NCBI GenBank assembly: GCA_964495595.1
Contig: CAZBWH010000053.1
Location: forward strand, 1-22,506
DNA from: CALMFQ01 sp964495595
Lineage (GTDB): Bacteria > Pseudomonadota > Gammaproteobacteria > Burkholderiales > SCOH01
Length of the DNA stretch: 22,506 bases
Direction: 5' to 3'
Shown: piece after piece, positions 1 through 7,736 of the stretch
Numbering within the stretch: position 1 is the first letter of the stretch
How the letters are laid out: the number at the start of each line of letters is the position of its first letter
Notes under the pieces: generated by a model
Told to the model about the DNA's origin: nothing
Databases searched by the model: none
The model's input: only the letters and a program-made list of their open reading frames with translations
Made by a program: the position numbers and the translations under genes

Positions 1-222
1 CTTCAGTGATGTCATGGCAATAACATAATGTAAATCAACATCATGAAAGAGCCATGCTGCTGGCGTTGATTTTTGCAATCAGAATTTGCGATTAGATTTA
101 CTGCTCTAGAGTTTTTATGGTTATCACAGGTTCACAGGATTGGGCCAAACAAGACAACCCGCGCCAATGGTACTGCCACTAGCCAGGTTGCCACGTCCAG
201 ACGAGATGAAGGAGACACAAAC
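1..222. other. Upstream region of the DUF485-actP locus
   Basis: This leader holds no gene I can support. It is more AT-rich than the genes around it, as expected for a promoter region. I could not settle on a promoter: a GG/GC pair at 62-63 and 75-76 looks like a sigma-54 element, but the spacing is 11 nt rather than 10. A clear ribosome binding site (AAGGAG, 209-214) sits before the ATG at 223. The reading frame stays open upstream to 73, but that extension has no family likeness and no ribosome binding site, so I leave it out. Confidence 0.4.
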
Positions 223-549
223 ATGAGCAGCAGTTCCCTGAACTGGGCCGCGATCGAAGCCGATCCGCGGTTCCAGAATCTGCATCGGCGCAAGTCACGG
301 TTTTTGTGGGGCTTGATGGCGTTTTCGGTGTTTTATTATTTCTTGCTGCCGGTTGGCGCAGCGTATTACCAGGAGCTGTTCAAAACCAGGGTGTGGGGCC
401 CGGTAAACGTCGGGCTGCTGTTTGCGCTGTCCGAGTTCATCGTCGCCTGGAGTATCGCGGTGATCTATTCCCGACGCGCCAACCGCGAGTTTGATGTCCT
501 GGCAGCCGAAATCATCGCCAACGCCCACCAGATCGGAGGCCGCAAATGA
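223..549 (+). CDS. DUF485 family small inner-membrane protein (YjcH-like)
   Basis: A 108-residue protein with the DUF485 pattern: an N-terminal DPRFQ.L..R.SRF motif (about residues 11-24), two hydrophobic segments (about 25-47 and 58-82) and the conserved RRANREFD.LA end. The family is known from E. coli YjcH, encoded between acs and actP, and is thought to be an accessory subunit of the ActP-type symporter, though its exact role is unsettled. I chose the ATG at 223 because it follows AAGGAG by 8 nt and makes the protein the normal family length. The stop codon overlaps the ATG of the symporter gene by 4 nt (ATGA at 546-549), so the two are very likely translationally coupled. Confidence 0.9.
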   Translation: MSSSSLNWAAIEADPRFQNLHRRKSRFLWGLMAFSVFYYFLLPVGAAYYQELFKTRVWGPVNVGLLFALSEFIVAWSIAVIYSRRANREFDVLAAEIIANAHQIGGRK

Positions 550-2582
550 AGCGCATCCAGTTGACCTTTCTGCCGCTGCTGCTGACGCTGGCCGGCCAGC
601 CAGCGCTGGCGGCCGAAGCCGGTGCGGTTGCGCCGGAATATCGTTTCCTGACCTTTGCCGTGTTCGGCGCCATCATCGGCCTGACCATGTTTGTCACCTA
701 CATGGCTGCCAAACGGGTACACAGCGCGTCGGACTTTTACACCGCCGGCGGCGGCATCTCCGGCATCCAGAACGGCTGGGCGATTGCCGGCGATTATCTG
801 TCGGCGGCATCGTTCCTCGGTATTGCCGGCCTGATTTCGCTGTATGGTTACGATGGCTTCATGTATTCGGTCGGCTGGCTGGTGGCCTATATCACCGTGC
901 TGCTGGTGATTGCCGAGCCGTGCCGCAATATCGGCAAATACACGCTGGCCGACATTCTCGCCTACCGCAACAATCCGAAAGCCACCCGTATCGTTGGAGC
1001 GCTGTCGGTGATCACCGTTTCCACTTTCTACCTGACGGCGCAGATGGTCGGCGGTGGCGTGCTGGTGAAAACGCTGATCGGCATCGATTACGAAATTTCG
1101 GTGATCACGGTCGGCGTGTTGATGCTGGCCTATGTGTTGTTCGGCGGCATGGTCGCCACCACCTGGGTGCAGATCATCAAGGCGGTGTTGCTGGTTACGG
1201 CATCGATTGTGCTGGTGATCACCGTCTGGGCACCGTATGGCTTCAGCCTGCCGGGTTTCCTCGAATCGGTGGTGGGTGATGCCAAGGTCCAGGCACAGGT
1301 GGCCAAGCTGCTGGGCGATCCGGCGAAGAATCTGTCTGCAGCCGAGCTGGGGCAACGTTTCCTTGAGCCGGGGCTGTTCTTCAAGGATCCGCTGGATCAG
1401 GTGTCGCTGGGTCTGGCGCTGGTATTCGGCACCGCCGGCCTGCCACACATCCTGATGCGTTTCTTCACCGTGCCGACCGCACAGGAAGCACGCAAATCGG
1501 TGATCTGGGCGATGGCGATCATCGGCGGTTTCTACGTGCTGACGCTGTTCCTCGGCATGGGTTCGGCGATCAAGGTCGGCTCGTCCGCCATCGCTGCAGT
1601 CGACAAGGGCGGTAACATGGCGGCCCCGCTGCTGGCGCAGTACATCGGCGGCGGTGCGGATTCAATGATGGGCAACTTCATGCTGGCATTCGTTGCGGCC
1701 GTGGCGTTTGCCACCATCGTAGCGGTGGTAGCGGGCCTGGTGCTTGCGGCAGCTTCGGCAATGGCACATGACCTGTATGTCGGCGTGATCCGCGGCGAAC
1801 ACGTAACCCCGGCCGAGCAGGTGACCGCGGCGCGTATCTCGACCGTGATTGTCGGCGCGCTGGCGATCACCATCGGTATCGCGGCCAAGGGCCAGAACGT
1901 GGCGCACCTGGTAGCGCTGGCGTTCGCGGTCGCTGCATCAGCCAACCTGCCGTGTGTACTGCTGACGCTGTACTGGAAGAAGTGCAACACCGGCGGCATC
2001 GTGGCAGGCATGATCATCGGCACCTTTACCGCGATTTCGCTGGTAATGGTCAGCCCGAACATGACCTACCCGGAAAAAGTACGCAAGGACGCGATCAAGG
2101 CGCTGGAAGGCTCTCCGGCCACCCCAGCCACGCCCGCGGTAGAAGCCAGGCCGGCAGAGTACTTCTTCTCCGACATCATCGCGGTGGGCAAAGGTTCGGT
2201 AAAAGCCAAGCCGGCCGAAGCCGAAAAACCAGCCCAGCCGGGACTGATCGAGAAAATCGCTCTGGCCGAGCAGGCACTGCCATCGATCACGGATGCAGCA
2301 GACAAAACCAAAGCCGAAAAAGCACTCGACAAGCTGAAGAAGGACAAGATCAAGGCCGAGGATGACCTGAAGAAAGTCGAGGGCCAGACCACCAGCATGG
2401 CGGGTCTCAGTGAACCCTGGTTCAAGCTGAAGAATCCGGGATTGATCTCGATCCCGCTGGGATTCCTGGCAGTGATCATCGGCTCGCTGCTGTACCGTGA
2501 CCGCCGTGCAGAAGAGATGTGGGAAGAGCTGTACGTTCGCCAGAACACAGGCATCGGCGCCGCCAAGGCTGCCGCCCATTAA
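546..2582 (+). CDS. actP: ActP-type sodium:solute (acetate) symporter
   Basis: A 678-residue polytopic inner-membrane transporter of the sodium:solute symporter family. The N terminus resembles a signal peptide (MKRIQLTF, then LTLAGQPALAA), as in E. coli ActP. Family features include the segment with SASDFYTAGGGISGIQNGWA near residues 58-77 and GDYLSAASFLGIAG, followed by about a dozen hydrophobic helices. By family, it imports acetate and other short carboxylates with Na+. It is paired with a DUF485 gene and precedes acetyl-CoA synthetase, which supports acetate as substrate. Odd feature: E. coli ActP is about 550 residues, and this protein carries roughly 115 extra charged Ala/Lys/Glu/Pro-rich residues (about 505-620) before the last membrane helix (about 631-650). 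The exact substrate is inferred. Confidence 0.9.
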   Translation: MKRIQLTFLPLLLTLAGQPALAAEAGAVAPEYRFLTFAVFGAIIGLTMFVTYMAAKRVHSASDFYTAGGGISGIQNGWAIAGDYLSAASFLGIAGLISLYGYDGFMYSVGWLVAYITVLLVIAEPCRNIGKYTLADILAYRNNPKATRIVGALSVITVSTFYLTAQMVGGGVLVKTLIGIDYEISVITVGVLMLAYVLFGGMVATTWVQIIKAVLLVTASIVLVITVWAPYGFSLPGFLESVVGDAKVQAQVAKLLGDPAKNLSAAELGQRFLEPGLFFKDPLDQVSLGLALVFGTAGLPHILMRFFTVPTAQEARKSVIWAMAIIGGFYVLTLFLGMGSAIKVGSSAIAAVDKGGNMAAPLLAQYIGGGADSMMGNFMLAFVAAVAFATIVAVVAGLVLAAASAMAHDLYVGVIRGEHVTPAEQVTAARISTVIVGALAITIGIAAKGQNVAHLVALAFAVAASANLPCVLLTLYWKKCNTGGIVAGMIIGTFTAISLVMVSPNMTYPEKVRKDAIKALEGSPATPATPAVEARPAEYFFSDIIAVGKGSVKAKPAEAEKPAQPGLIEKIALAEQALPSITDAADKTKAEKALDKLKKDKIKAEDDLKKVEGQTTSMAGLSEPWFKLKNPGLISIPLGFLAVIIGSLLYRDRRAEEMWEELYVRQNTGIGAAKAAAH

Positions 2583-2590
2583 CCGTAGCA

Positions 2591-2615
2591 CCCTCCCCTG
2601 CTCGCCAGGGGAGGG
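2591..2615 (+). terminator. Strong GC hairpin between actP and acs
   Basis: A perfect 10-bp stem (CCCTCCCCTG, 2591-2600, with CAGGGGAGGG, 2606-2615) closes a 5-nt loop, 9 nt after the actP stop. It is followed by GTTAT rather than a U-run. It may be a weak terminator, an mRNA 3'-end stabiliser, or an attenuator that sets the ratio of transporter to synthetase. The structure is seen directly; the role is inference. Confidence 0.5.
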
Positions 2616-2688
2616 GTTATCCCCCAGCCGGTTGCCGCAGCCGGTTTAGCGATAGCCCACGACTGACAGACCAATCAAGGAGACTCTC

Positions 2689-4659
2689 ATGGCTACTCTG
2701 GATTCGATCCTCAAGGAAACCCGCATTTTCGAACCTGCCGAAGAATTCCGCCGCAAGGCCACCATTTCCGGCATGGACGCCTACAACCGGTTGTGCGAAC
2801 AGGCCAACGAACATTACGCCGGCTTCTGGGGCGAGCAGGCCCGCGAACAGATCACCTGGAAAAAAATGTTCACCCGGGTGCTGGACGAATCGAATGCACC
2901 ATTTTTCAAATGGTTCGACGATGGCGAGCTGAATGTCTCGTACAACTGCATCGACCGCCACCTGGCCCAGCTGGCCAACAAGATCGCCATCATTTTTGAA
3001 GCCGACGACGGGGCCGTCACCTGCGTCACCTATGCCGAGCTGTACCGCCGGGTCTGCCAGTTTGCCAACGGACTGAGCAGCCTGGGAGTGAGCAAGGGTG
3101 ACCGGGTCGTGATCTACATGCCGATGAGCATTGAAGCCGTAGTCGCGATGCAGGCCTGTGCCCGCATCGGCGCCATTCATTCGGTCGTGTTCGGCGGCTT
3201 TTCGGCCAAATCGCTGCAGGAACGGATCGGCGACGCCAAAGCGCGGCTGCTGATTACCGCCAACGAAGGCATGCGCGGCGGCAAGGCGGTGCCGCTCAAA
3301 TCGGTGACCGACGAAGCATTCGCCCTGGGGGGCTGCGACAGCGTCGAAAAAGTGGTGGTCTACCAACGCACCAACAACGGCTGCACCCAATGGAACGAGC
3401 AGCGCGACATCTGGTGGCACAAGCTGACCGAAGGTCAGAAAGAAGAATGCGAGCCGACTTGGGTCAATGCCGAAGACCCGCTGTTCATCCTCTACACATC
3501 CGGCTCGACCGGCAAGCCCAAAGGCGTACAGCACAGCTCCGCCGGCTACCTGCTCGGCGCAATCAACACCATGTTGTGGACCTTCGACTACAAACCGAAC
3601 GACATCTTCTGGTGTACGGCCGATGTGGGCTGGACCACTGGCCACACTTATGTCACTTACGGCCCGCTGGCCGTCGGTGCCACCCAGCTGATTTTCGAAG
3701 GCGTGCCGACCTACCCGGATGCCGGCCGCTTCTGGAAAATGATCGAACGTCACAAAGTCACCACCTTCTACACTGCACCGACGGCAATCCGCTCACTGAT
3801 CAAACTTGGCGCCGATCTGCCGAATCAATACGATCTATCCAGCCTGCGTCTGCTGGGCACCGTGGGCGAGCCGATCAATCCTGAGGCCTGGATCTGGTAT
3901 TACGAAACCGTCGGCAAGAAACGCTGCCCGATCGTCGACACCTGGTGGCAAACCGAAACCGGCAGCCACATGATCACCCCCATGCCGGGCGCCGTAGCGA
4001 CCAAGCCGGGCTCCTGCACCCTGCCGGTGCCCGGCATCATCATGGACATCGTCGACGAATCCGGTGCACCGGTTGAGCCGGGCAAAGGCGGCTTTCTGGT
4101 AGTGAAAAAGCCGTGGCCATCCATGGTGCGCACCATCTGGGGAGATGACGATCGTTTCAAAAAAACCTACTTCCCGGAAGAATTCAATGGCAAGTACTAC
4201 ATGGCCGGCGATTCGGCGCACCGGGACGAAAATGGCTATTTCTGGATCATGGGCCGGGTCGACGATGTATTGAACGTGTCGGGTCACCGCCTCGGCACGA
4301 TGGAAATCGAATCAGCGCTGGTCGCCAATCCGCTGGTTGCCGAAGCCGCCGTAGTCGGCAAACCGCATGAAGTAAAAGGTGAAGCAGTGGTCGCTTTCGT
4401 TGTACTGAAACAAACGCCGGCCACGGCAGAGGAAGCTAAGAAAATCGCCCAAAACCTGCGTGAATGGGTCAGCCACCAGATCGGCGCGCTGGCAAGGCCG
4501 GAAGAAATCCGCTTCGGCGAAAACCTGCCCAAAACCCGCTCCGGCAAAATCATGCGCCGCCTGCTGCGCTCACTGGCCAAAGGCGAGCAGATCACCCAGG
4601 ATGTCTCGACCCTTGAAAACCCGGCGATCCTGCAGCAATTGCAAGAGGCCGTGAACTGA
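2689..4659 (+). CDS. acs: Acetyl-CoA synthetase (AMP-forming)
   Basis: A 656-residue enzyme of the usual family length that converts acetate, ATP and CoA to acetyl-CoA through acetyl-AMP in the cytoplasm. Visible motifs are the phosphate-binding loop YTSGSTGKPKGV (from residue 269), the TWWQTETG motif of the adenylation core, the hinge region GRVDDVLNVSGHRLGTMEIE, and the C-terminal RSGKIMRR with catalytic Lys620, the residue that Pat-type acetyltransferases modify in known homologues. The start is fixed by AAGGAG at 2677-2682. It lies 106 nt behind the symporter gene, separated by a hairpin, so it may be co-transcribed with actP or have its own promoter. WWQTETGSHM and the length favour acetate over propionate, but promiscuity cannot be excluded. 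Confidence 0.96.
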   Translation: MATLDSILKETRIFEPAEEFRRKATISGMDAYNRLCEQANEHYAGFWGEQAREQITWKKMFTRVLDESNAPFFKWFDDGELNVSYNCIDRHLAQLANKIAIIFEADDGAVTCVTYAELYRRVCQFANGLSSLGVSKGDRVVIYMPMSIEAVVAMQACARIGAIHSVVFGGFSAKSLQERIGDAKARLLITANEGMRGGKAVPLKSVTDEAFALGGCDSVEKVVVYQRTNNGCTQWNEQRDIWWHKLTEGQKEECEPTWVNAEDPLFILYTSGSTGKPKGVQHSSAGYLLGAINTMLWTFDYKPNDIFWCTADVGWTTGHTYVTYGPLAVGATQLIFEGVPTYPDAGRFWKMIERHKVTTFYTAPTAIRSLIKLGADLPNQYDLSSLRLLGTVGEPINPEAWIWYYETVGKKRCPIVDTWWQTETGSHMITPMPGAVATKPGSCTLPVPGIIMDIVDESGAPVEPGKGGFLVVKKPWPSMVRTIWGDDDRFKKTYFPEEFNGKYYMAGDSAHRDENGYFWIMGRVDDVLNVSGHRLGTMEIESALVANPLVAEAAVVGKPHEVKGEAVVAFVVLKQTPATAEEAKKIAQNLREWVSHQIGALARPEEIRFGENLPKTRSGKIMRRLLRSLAKGEQITQDVSTLENPAILQQLQEAVN

Positions 4660-4723
4660 CCATACCGCTCAGGCCGTCACCACCCGGCCGAGCCCCGTTT
4701 CTCCTCACACCCTGTCGTGTGTT

Positions 4724-4753
4724 GCGTGCAGTTGCAAGGCTGCACGCTTTTTT
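4724..4753 (+). terminator. Rho-independent terminator of acs
   Basis: An 8-bp stem GCGTGCAG (4724-4731) / CTGCACGC (4740-4747) with an 8-nt loop is followed by six Ts. It is placed 64 nt after the acs stop, in the right orientation to end the acetate transcript. Confidence 0.88.
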
Positions 4754-4766
4754 ATTTGCGCAAGCC

Positions 4767-4797
4767 AAAAAAAACGGGCCACACGGCCCGTTTTTTT
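4767..4797. terminator. Bidirectional terminator between acs and the Ala/Lys-rich gene
   Basis: The stem CGGGCC/GGCCCG with loop ACAC (4775-4790) is flanked by an A-run (4767-4774) and a T-run (4791-4797), so it can work on both strands. On the minus strand it lies 14 nt beyond the stop of the small gene at 4811. It is a second backstop for acs. Confidence 0.88.
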
Positions 4798-4810
4798 CAG
4801 CAAGCCAGAA

Positions 4811-5020
4811 TTACTTCTTGGCTTCTTCTGCCTTGGGTGCTTCTGCTTTTTCTTCAGCCTTCTTGGCTTTCTTGTGCTTTTTAACGGCTTTCTTCGGTGC
4901 GTCAGCCTTGGCTTCAGCCTTCGGTGCGTCAGCAGCCGGGGCAGCGGCATCAGCAGCCACGGCAGTGAACGAAACAGCAGCAAACGCTGCAGCGATCAGA
5001 GCAGACAACAATTTCGACAT
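4811..5020 (-). CDS. Small secreted Ala/Lys/Glu-rich protein
   Basis: A 69-residue protein not recognised as a named family. The first ~22 residues form a convincing signal peptide (MSKLLSALIAAAFAAVSF, then TAVAA and a cleavage site before DAAAP). The mature part, about 46 residues, is almost only Ala, Lys, Glu, Asp and Pro, with repeats such as APKAEAKADAPKK, KKHKKAKKAEE and EAPKAEEAKK, and no Cys or Trp. It should be exported and largely disordered, with a strongly basic middle. An AGGGA ribosome binding site precedes the ATG, and it has its own terminator, so it is probably a real, well-expressed gene. It recalls acid-shock (Asr-like) or periplasmic Lys/Ala-rich peptides in composition only; no function is assigned. 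Confidence 0.75.
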   Translation of the reverse strand: MSKLLSALIAAAFAAVSFTAVAADAAAPAADAPKAEAKADAPKKAVKKHKKAKKAEEKAEAPKAEEAKK

Positions 5021-5078
5021 GTTTTTCCCTTAGATAAACAGTTTTTTGAAATTCGACGACACGAACACTCGTGGTCGC

Positions 5079-5095
5079 CTGCCGCAAAGCGGCAG
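5079..5095 (-). other. Hairpin in the leader region of the Ala/Lys-rich gene
   Basis: A perfect 7-bp inverted repeat (CTGCCGC/GCGGCAG, 3-nt loop) lies about 60 nt upstream of the small gene's start codon, between it and the aspS terminator. It has no T-run, so it is not a normal terminator. It could be a 5' UTR structure or an operator. I did not find a convincing promoter in 5021-5168. Confidence 0.35.
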
Positions 5096-5168
5096 ATGAG
5101 ATTAATGCCCCGCCCGCGCTTTGGTTGACATGCCGGAAATATTTTTTGCTTTCGCCCGGCGATGGCGC

Positions 5169-5194
5169 AAAAAAGCCGCTGACCCGCAGCGGCT
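5169..5194 (-). terminator. Rho-independent terminator of aspS
   Basis: Read on the minus strand, an 8-bp stem AGCCGCTG/CAGCGGCT with loop CGGGT runs straight into a T-run, starting 30 nt past the aspS stop. It separates aspS from the small secreted-protein gene downstream. Confidence 0.9.
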
Positions 5195-5224
5195 GTAGCC
5201 TTGCATACGACCCTGTGGCGGCAA

Positions 5225-7033
5225 TCAGCCCTTGCTGACCTCGACCTGGGTTTCCACCTTCTGACGCAAGCGGATATGCAGCTCGCGCAGCTGCTTCTCA
5301 TCCACCTCGTTCGGGGCATTGGTCAGCAGACACTGGGCACGCTGGGTTTTCGGGAAAGCGATCACGTCGCGGATCGACTCGGCGCCGGTCATCAGCGTCA
5401 CCAGACGGTCCAGACCGAAAGCCAGGCCACCGTGCGGCGGCGCACCGTATTTCAGGTTGTCGAGCAGGAAGCCGAACTTGTTCTGCGCCTCTTCAGCGCC
5501 GATATTCAGCGCATCGAACACCTTGCTTTGTACGTCAGCGCGGTGGATACGCACCGAGCCGCCACCGATTTCCCAACCGTTGAGCACCATGTCGTAAGCA
5601 CGTGCGCGGCAGGCGCCCGGATTGCTGACCAGCATGTCTTCGTGGCCCGGTTTCGGGCTGGTGAACGGGTGATGGCAAGCGGTCCAGCGGCTGTCTTCTT
5701 CGTCGTGTTCGAACATCGGGAAGTCAACCACCCACAGCGGACGCCATTCCTTGACGAAATAGCCGCCGGCTTCGCCTTTTTCGTGGCCGACTTTCAGACG
5801 CAGCGCGCCGATGGCTTCGTTGACCACTTTCAGCTTGTCGGCACCGAAGAAAATCAGGTCGCCGTTTTCTGCGCCGGTACGCTCCAGCACTGCTTTCAGC
5901 GCGGTTTCAGTCAGATTCTTGACGATTGGCGACTGCAGGCCGGTTTCGTTCGGCTGAGTCTTGTCGTTAACCTTGATGTAGGCCAGACCCTTGGCGCCGT
6001 AGATGCCGACAAACTGGGTATAGGCGTCGATTTCAGAACGCGACAGCGCTGCGCCGCCAGGAATGCGCAGACCCACCACGCGGCCACCTTCCATGTTCGC
6101 GGCGCCGCTGAATACCTTGAACGGCACTTCCTTCATCACGTCGGTCAGTTCGGTGAATTTCAGCGATACACGCAGATCCGGCTTGTCCGAACCGTAGTAG
6201 AACATCGCGTCGTCGTAGCTCATGCGCGGGAACTTGCCCAGATCCACGCCGATCGCTTCCTTGAACACGTGCACCGCCATCGATTCGGTGATGTCCATGA
6301 TCTGTTCTTCGTTGAGGAACGATGTCTCCAGGTCGATCTGGGTGAATTCCGGCTGACGGTCGGCACGCAGGTCTTCGTCACGGAAACATTTGGTGATCTG
6401 GTAGTAACGGTCGAAACCGGCGACCATCAGCAACTGTTTGAACAACTGCGGCGATTGCGGCAATGCGAAGAACTGGCCGCTGTGTACGCGCGACGGCACC
6501 AGGTAGTCACGTGCGCCTTCCGGCGTCGAGCGGGTCAGCATCGGCGTTTCGATATCGATGAAGCCAAGGCTGTCCAGATAGTTGCGGATCAGCATGGCGA
6601 CGCGATAGCGCAGGCGCATGTTTTTCTGCATTGCCGGGCGACGCAGGTCCATTACGCGATGAGTCAGACGGGTGTTTTCCGACAGGTTTTCGTCGTCCAT
6701 CATGAACGGCGGGGTTTCCGACGGGTTCAGCACTTCGATCTGTTTCGCCAGCACTTCAATCGCGCCGGAAACCAGGTTCTTGTTAACGGTGCCTTCCGGA
6801 CGGTTGCGCACCAGACCGCTGATCTGGATCACGAACTCGTTGCGCAGGCTGTCTGCGGTCTCGAATGCCTCTTTGGTATCCGGATCGACCACCACCTGCA
6901 CCAAACCTTCACGGTCGCGCAAATCGATGAAAATCACCCCGCCGTGATCGCGGCGGCGATGCACCCAGCCTTGCAGGGTAACGGTTTGGCCCAGGTATTG
7001 GGTGTCGATGAGACCACAGTAGTTTGTACGCAT
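5225..7033 (-). CDS. aspS: Aspartyl-tRNA synthetase (probably non-discriminating)
   Basis: A 602-residue class II synthetase of normal bacterial AspRS length. The N-terminal OB fold (about residues 15-100) binds the anticodon. Motif 2 is FRDEDLRADRQPEFTQID (217-234), and motif 3 near the C terminus is GLAFGLDRL. The bacterial-type GAD insertion domain lies between them. The enzyme charges tRNA-Asp with aspartate in the cytoplasm. In the anticodon domain, residue 30 is His (RRRDHGG) and residue 81 is Gly; in Pseudomonas aeruginosa the matching His and Gly are linked to also charging tRNA-Asn, whereas E. coli has Leu and Lys. So it probably works with a GatCAB amidotransferase encoded elsewhere. 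It is the last gene of the fmdB-DUF502-aspS string. Confidence 0.97.
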   Translation of the reverse strand: MRTNYCGLIDTQYLGQTVTLQGWVHRRRDHGGVIFIDLRDREGLVQVVVDPDTKEAFETADSLRNEFVIQISGLVRNRPEGTVNKNLVSGAIEVLAKQIEVLNPSETPPFMMDDENLSENTRLTHRVMDLRRPAMQKNMRLRYRVAMLIRNYLDSLGFIDIETPMLTRSTPEGARDYLVPSRVHSGQFFALPQSPQLFKQLLMVAGFDRYYQITKCFRDEDLRADRQPEFTQIDLETSFLNEEQIMDITESMAVHVFKEAIGVDLGKFPRMSYDDAMFYYGSDKPDLRVSLKFTELTDVMKEVPFKVFSGAANMEGGRVVGLRIPGGAALSRSEIDAYTQFVGIYGAKGLAYIKVNDKTQPNETGLQSPIVKNLTETALKAVLERTGAENGDLIFFGADKLKVVNEAIGALRLKVGHEKGEAGGYFVKEWRPLWVVDFPMFEHDEEDSRWTACHHPFTSPKPGHEDMLVSNPGACRARAYDMVLNGWEIGGGSVRIHRADVQSKVFDALNIGAEEAQNKFGFLLDNLKYGAPPHGGLAFGLDRLVTLMTGAESIRDVIAFPKTQRAQCLLTNAPNEVDEKQLRELHIRLRQKVETQVEVSKG

Positions 7034-7072
7034 GATATGGATTCTGAAGATGGTTTTGATGATTGACTAACG

Positions 7073-7093
7073 CCGGCCGCCCAAGACGGCCGG
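7073..7093 (-). other. GC hairpin between the DUF502 gene and aspS
   Basis: A perfect 7-bp inverted repeat CCGGCCG/CGGCCGG with a 7-nt loop directly abuts the DUF502 stop codon and lies 40 nt before the aspS start. Without a T-run it is unlikely to be a full terminator. It may tune expression between the two genes or stabilise the upstream message. Confidence 0.4.
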
Positions 7094-7720
7094 TCAGGGA
7101 TGAATGTCTGCCTGATCCTGGTAATACTTGTCTGCGGACGGCGCCACCACCCCCATCGAGATGATGTATTTCAGCGCATCGTCAACCGACATTTCCAGCT
7201 CGACCACCTCTTTCTTCGGCAGCATCAAGAAAAATCCCGAGGTCGGGTTGGGTGTGGTCGGCACATAAACGCTGACAAACTCGCCCTGCAGGTACTTCGC
7301 TACTTCGCCGCCAGGTGTGCCGGTCTGGAAGGCAATGGTCCAGCACCCCTGGCGTGGGTATTGTATCAGCAGCGCCTTGCGAAACGCCTCGCCGCTGCTG
7401 GAGAACAGGGTATCGGAAACCTGCTTGACGCTGTAGTAGATCGACTTGACGATCGGAATCCGCGCCAGTACGCCTTCCCAGAAACGTACCATGCGCTGGC
7501 CCAGGATATTGGCCGTCGCCAGCCCGGTCAGGAACACGATCAGCACGGTCAGGATCGTGCCGATGCCCGGTACATGAAACCCGAACAGTTCTTTGGGCTG
7601 CAGGCTGTGCGGCAGCAGCTGCAGGCTCTGATCCATGGTGCCAATCAGCGCCTGCAGAACCCAGACCGTGATGCCAAGTGGCACCCAGATCAACAGACCG
7701 GTAATGAAGTAGCGTTTCAT
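7094..7720 (-). CDS. DUF502 family inner-membrane protein
   Basis: A 208-residue protein with two membrane helices near the N terminus (about residues 5-27 and 53-77) and a soluble remainder. Conserved DUF502 stretches are visible: the KSIYYSVKQVSDTLFS region, VYVPTTPNPTSGFFLMLPK and the C-terminal SVDDALKYIISMGV. The family is widespread in proteobacteria and in plants, where members have been linked to membrane trafficking, but its bacterial function is not established. The gene starts 16 nt after fmdB and is followed by aspS, an order I recognise as common in betaproteobacteria, so it is probably co-transcribed with both. Confidence 0.9.
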   Translation of the reverse strand: MKRYFITGLLIWVPLGITVWVLQALIGTMDQSLQLLPHSLQPKELFGFHVPGIGTILTVLIVFLTGLATANILGQRMVRFWEGVLARIPIVKSIYYSVKQVSDTLFSSSGEAFRKALLIQYPRQGCWTIAFQTGTPGGEVAKYLQGEFVSVYVPTTPNPTSGFFLMLPKKEVVELEMSVDDALKYIISMGVVAPSADKYYQDQADIHP

Positions 7721-7736
7721 CAGTCAGCGCCGAGCC

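Noticed and set aside
61..77. Sigma-54 promoter-like GG...GC pair upstream of the DUF485 gene
   Set aside because: The GG and GC are 11 nt apart instead of 10, and the flanking bases match poorly.
465..1448. 327-codon minus-strand open frame
   Set aside because: It is the antisense of the symporter gene; its His/Gln/Arg-rich translation is typical of shadow frames.
5125..5130. Perfect TTGACA on the plus strand
   Set aside because: No -10 follows at 16-18 nt, and there is no plus-strand gene downstream, only the aspS 3' end.
5201..7066. Long plus-strand open frame of 621 codons
   Set aside because: It lies antisense to aspS, whose motifs are unmistakable; it is a by-product of high GC content.
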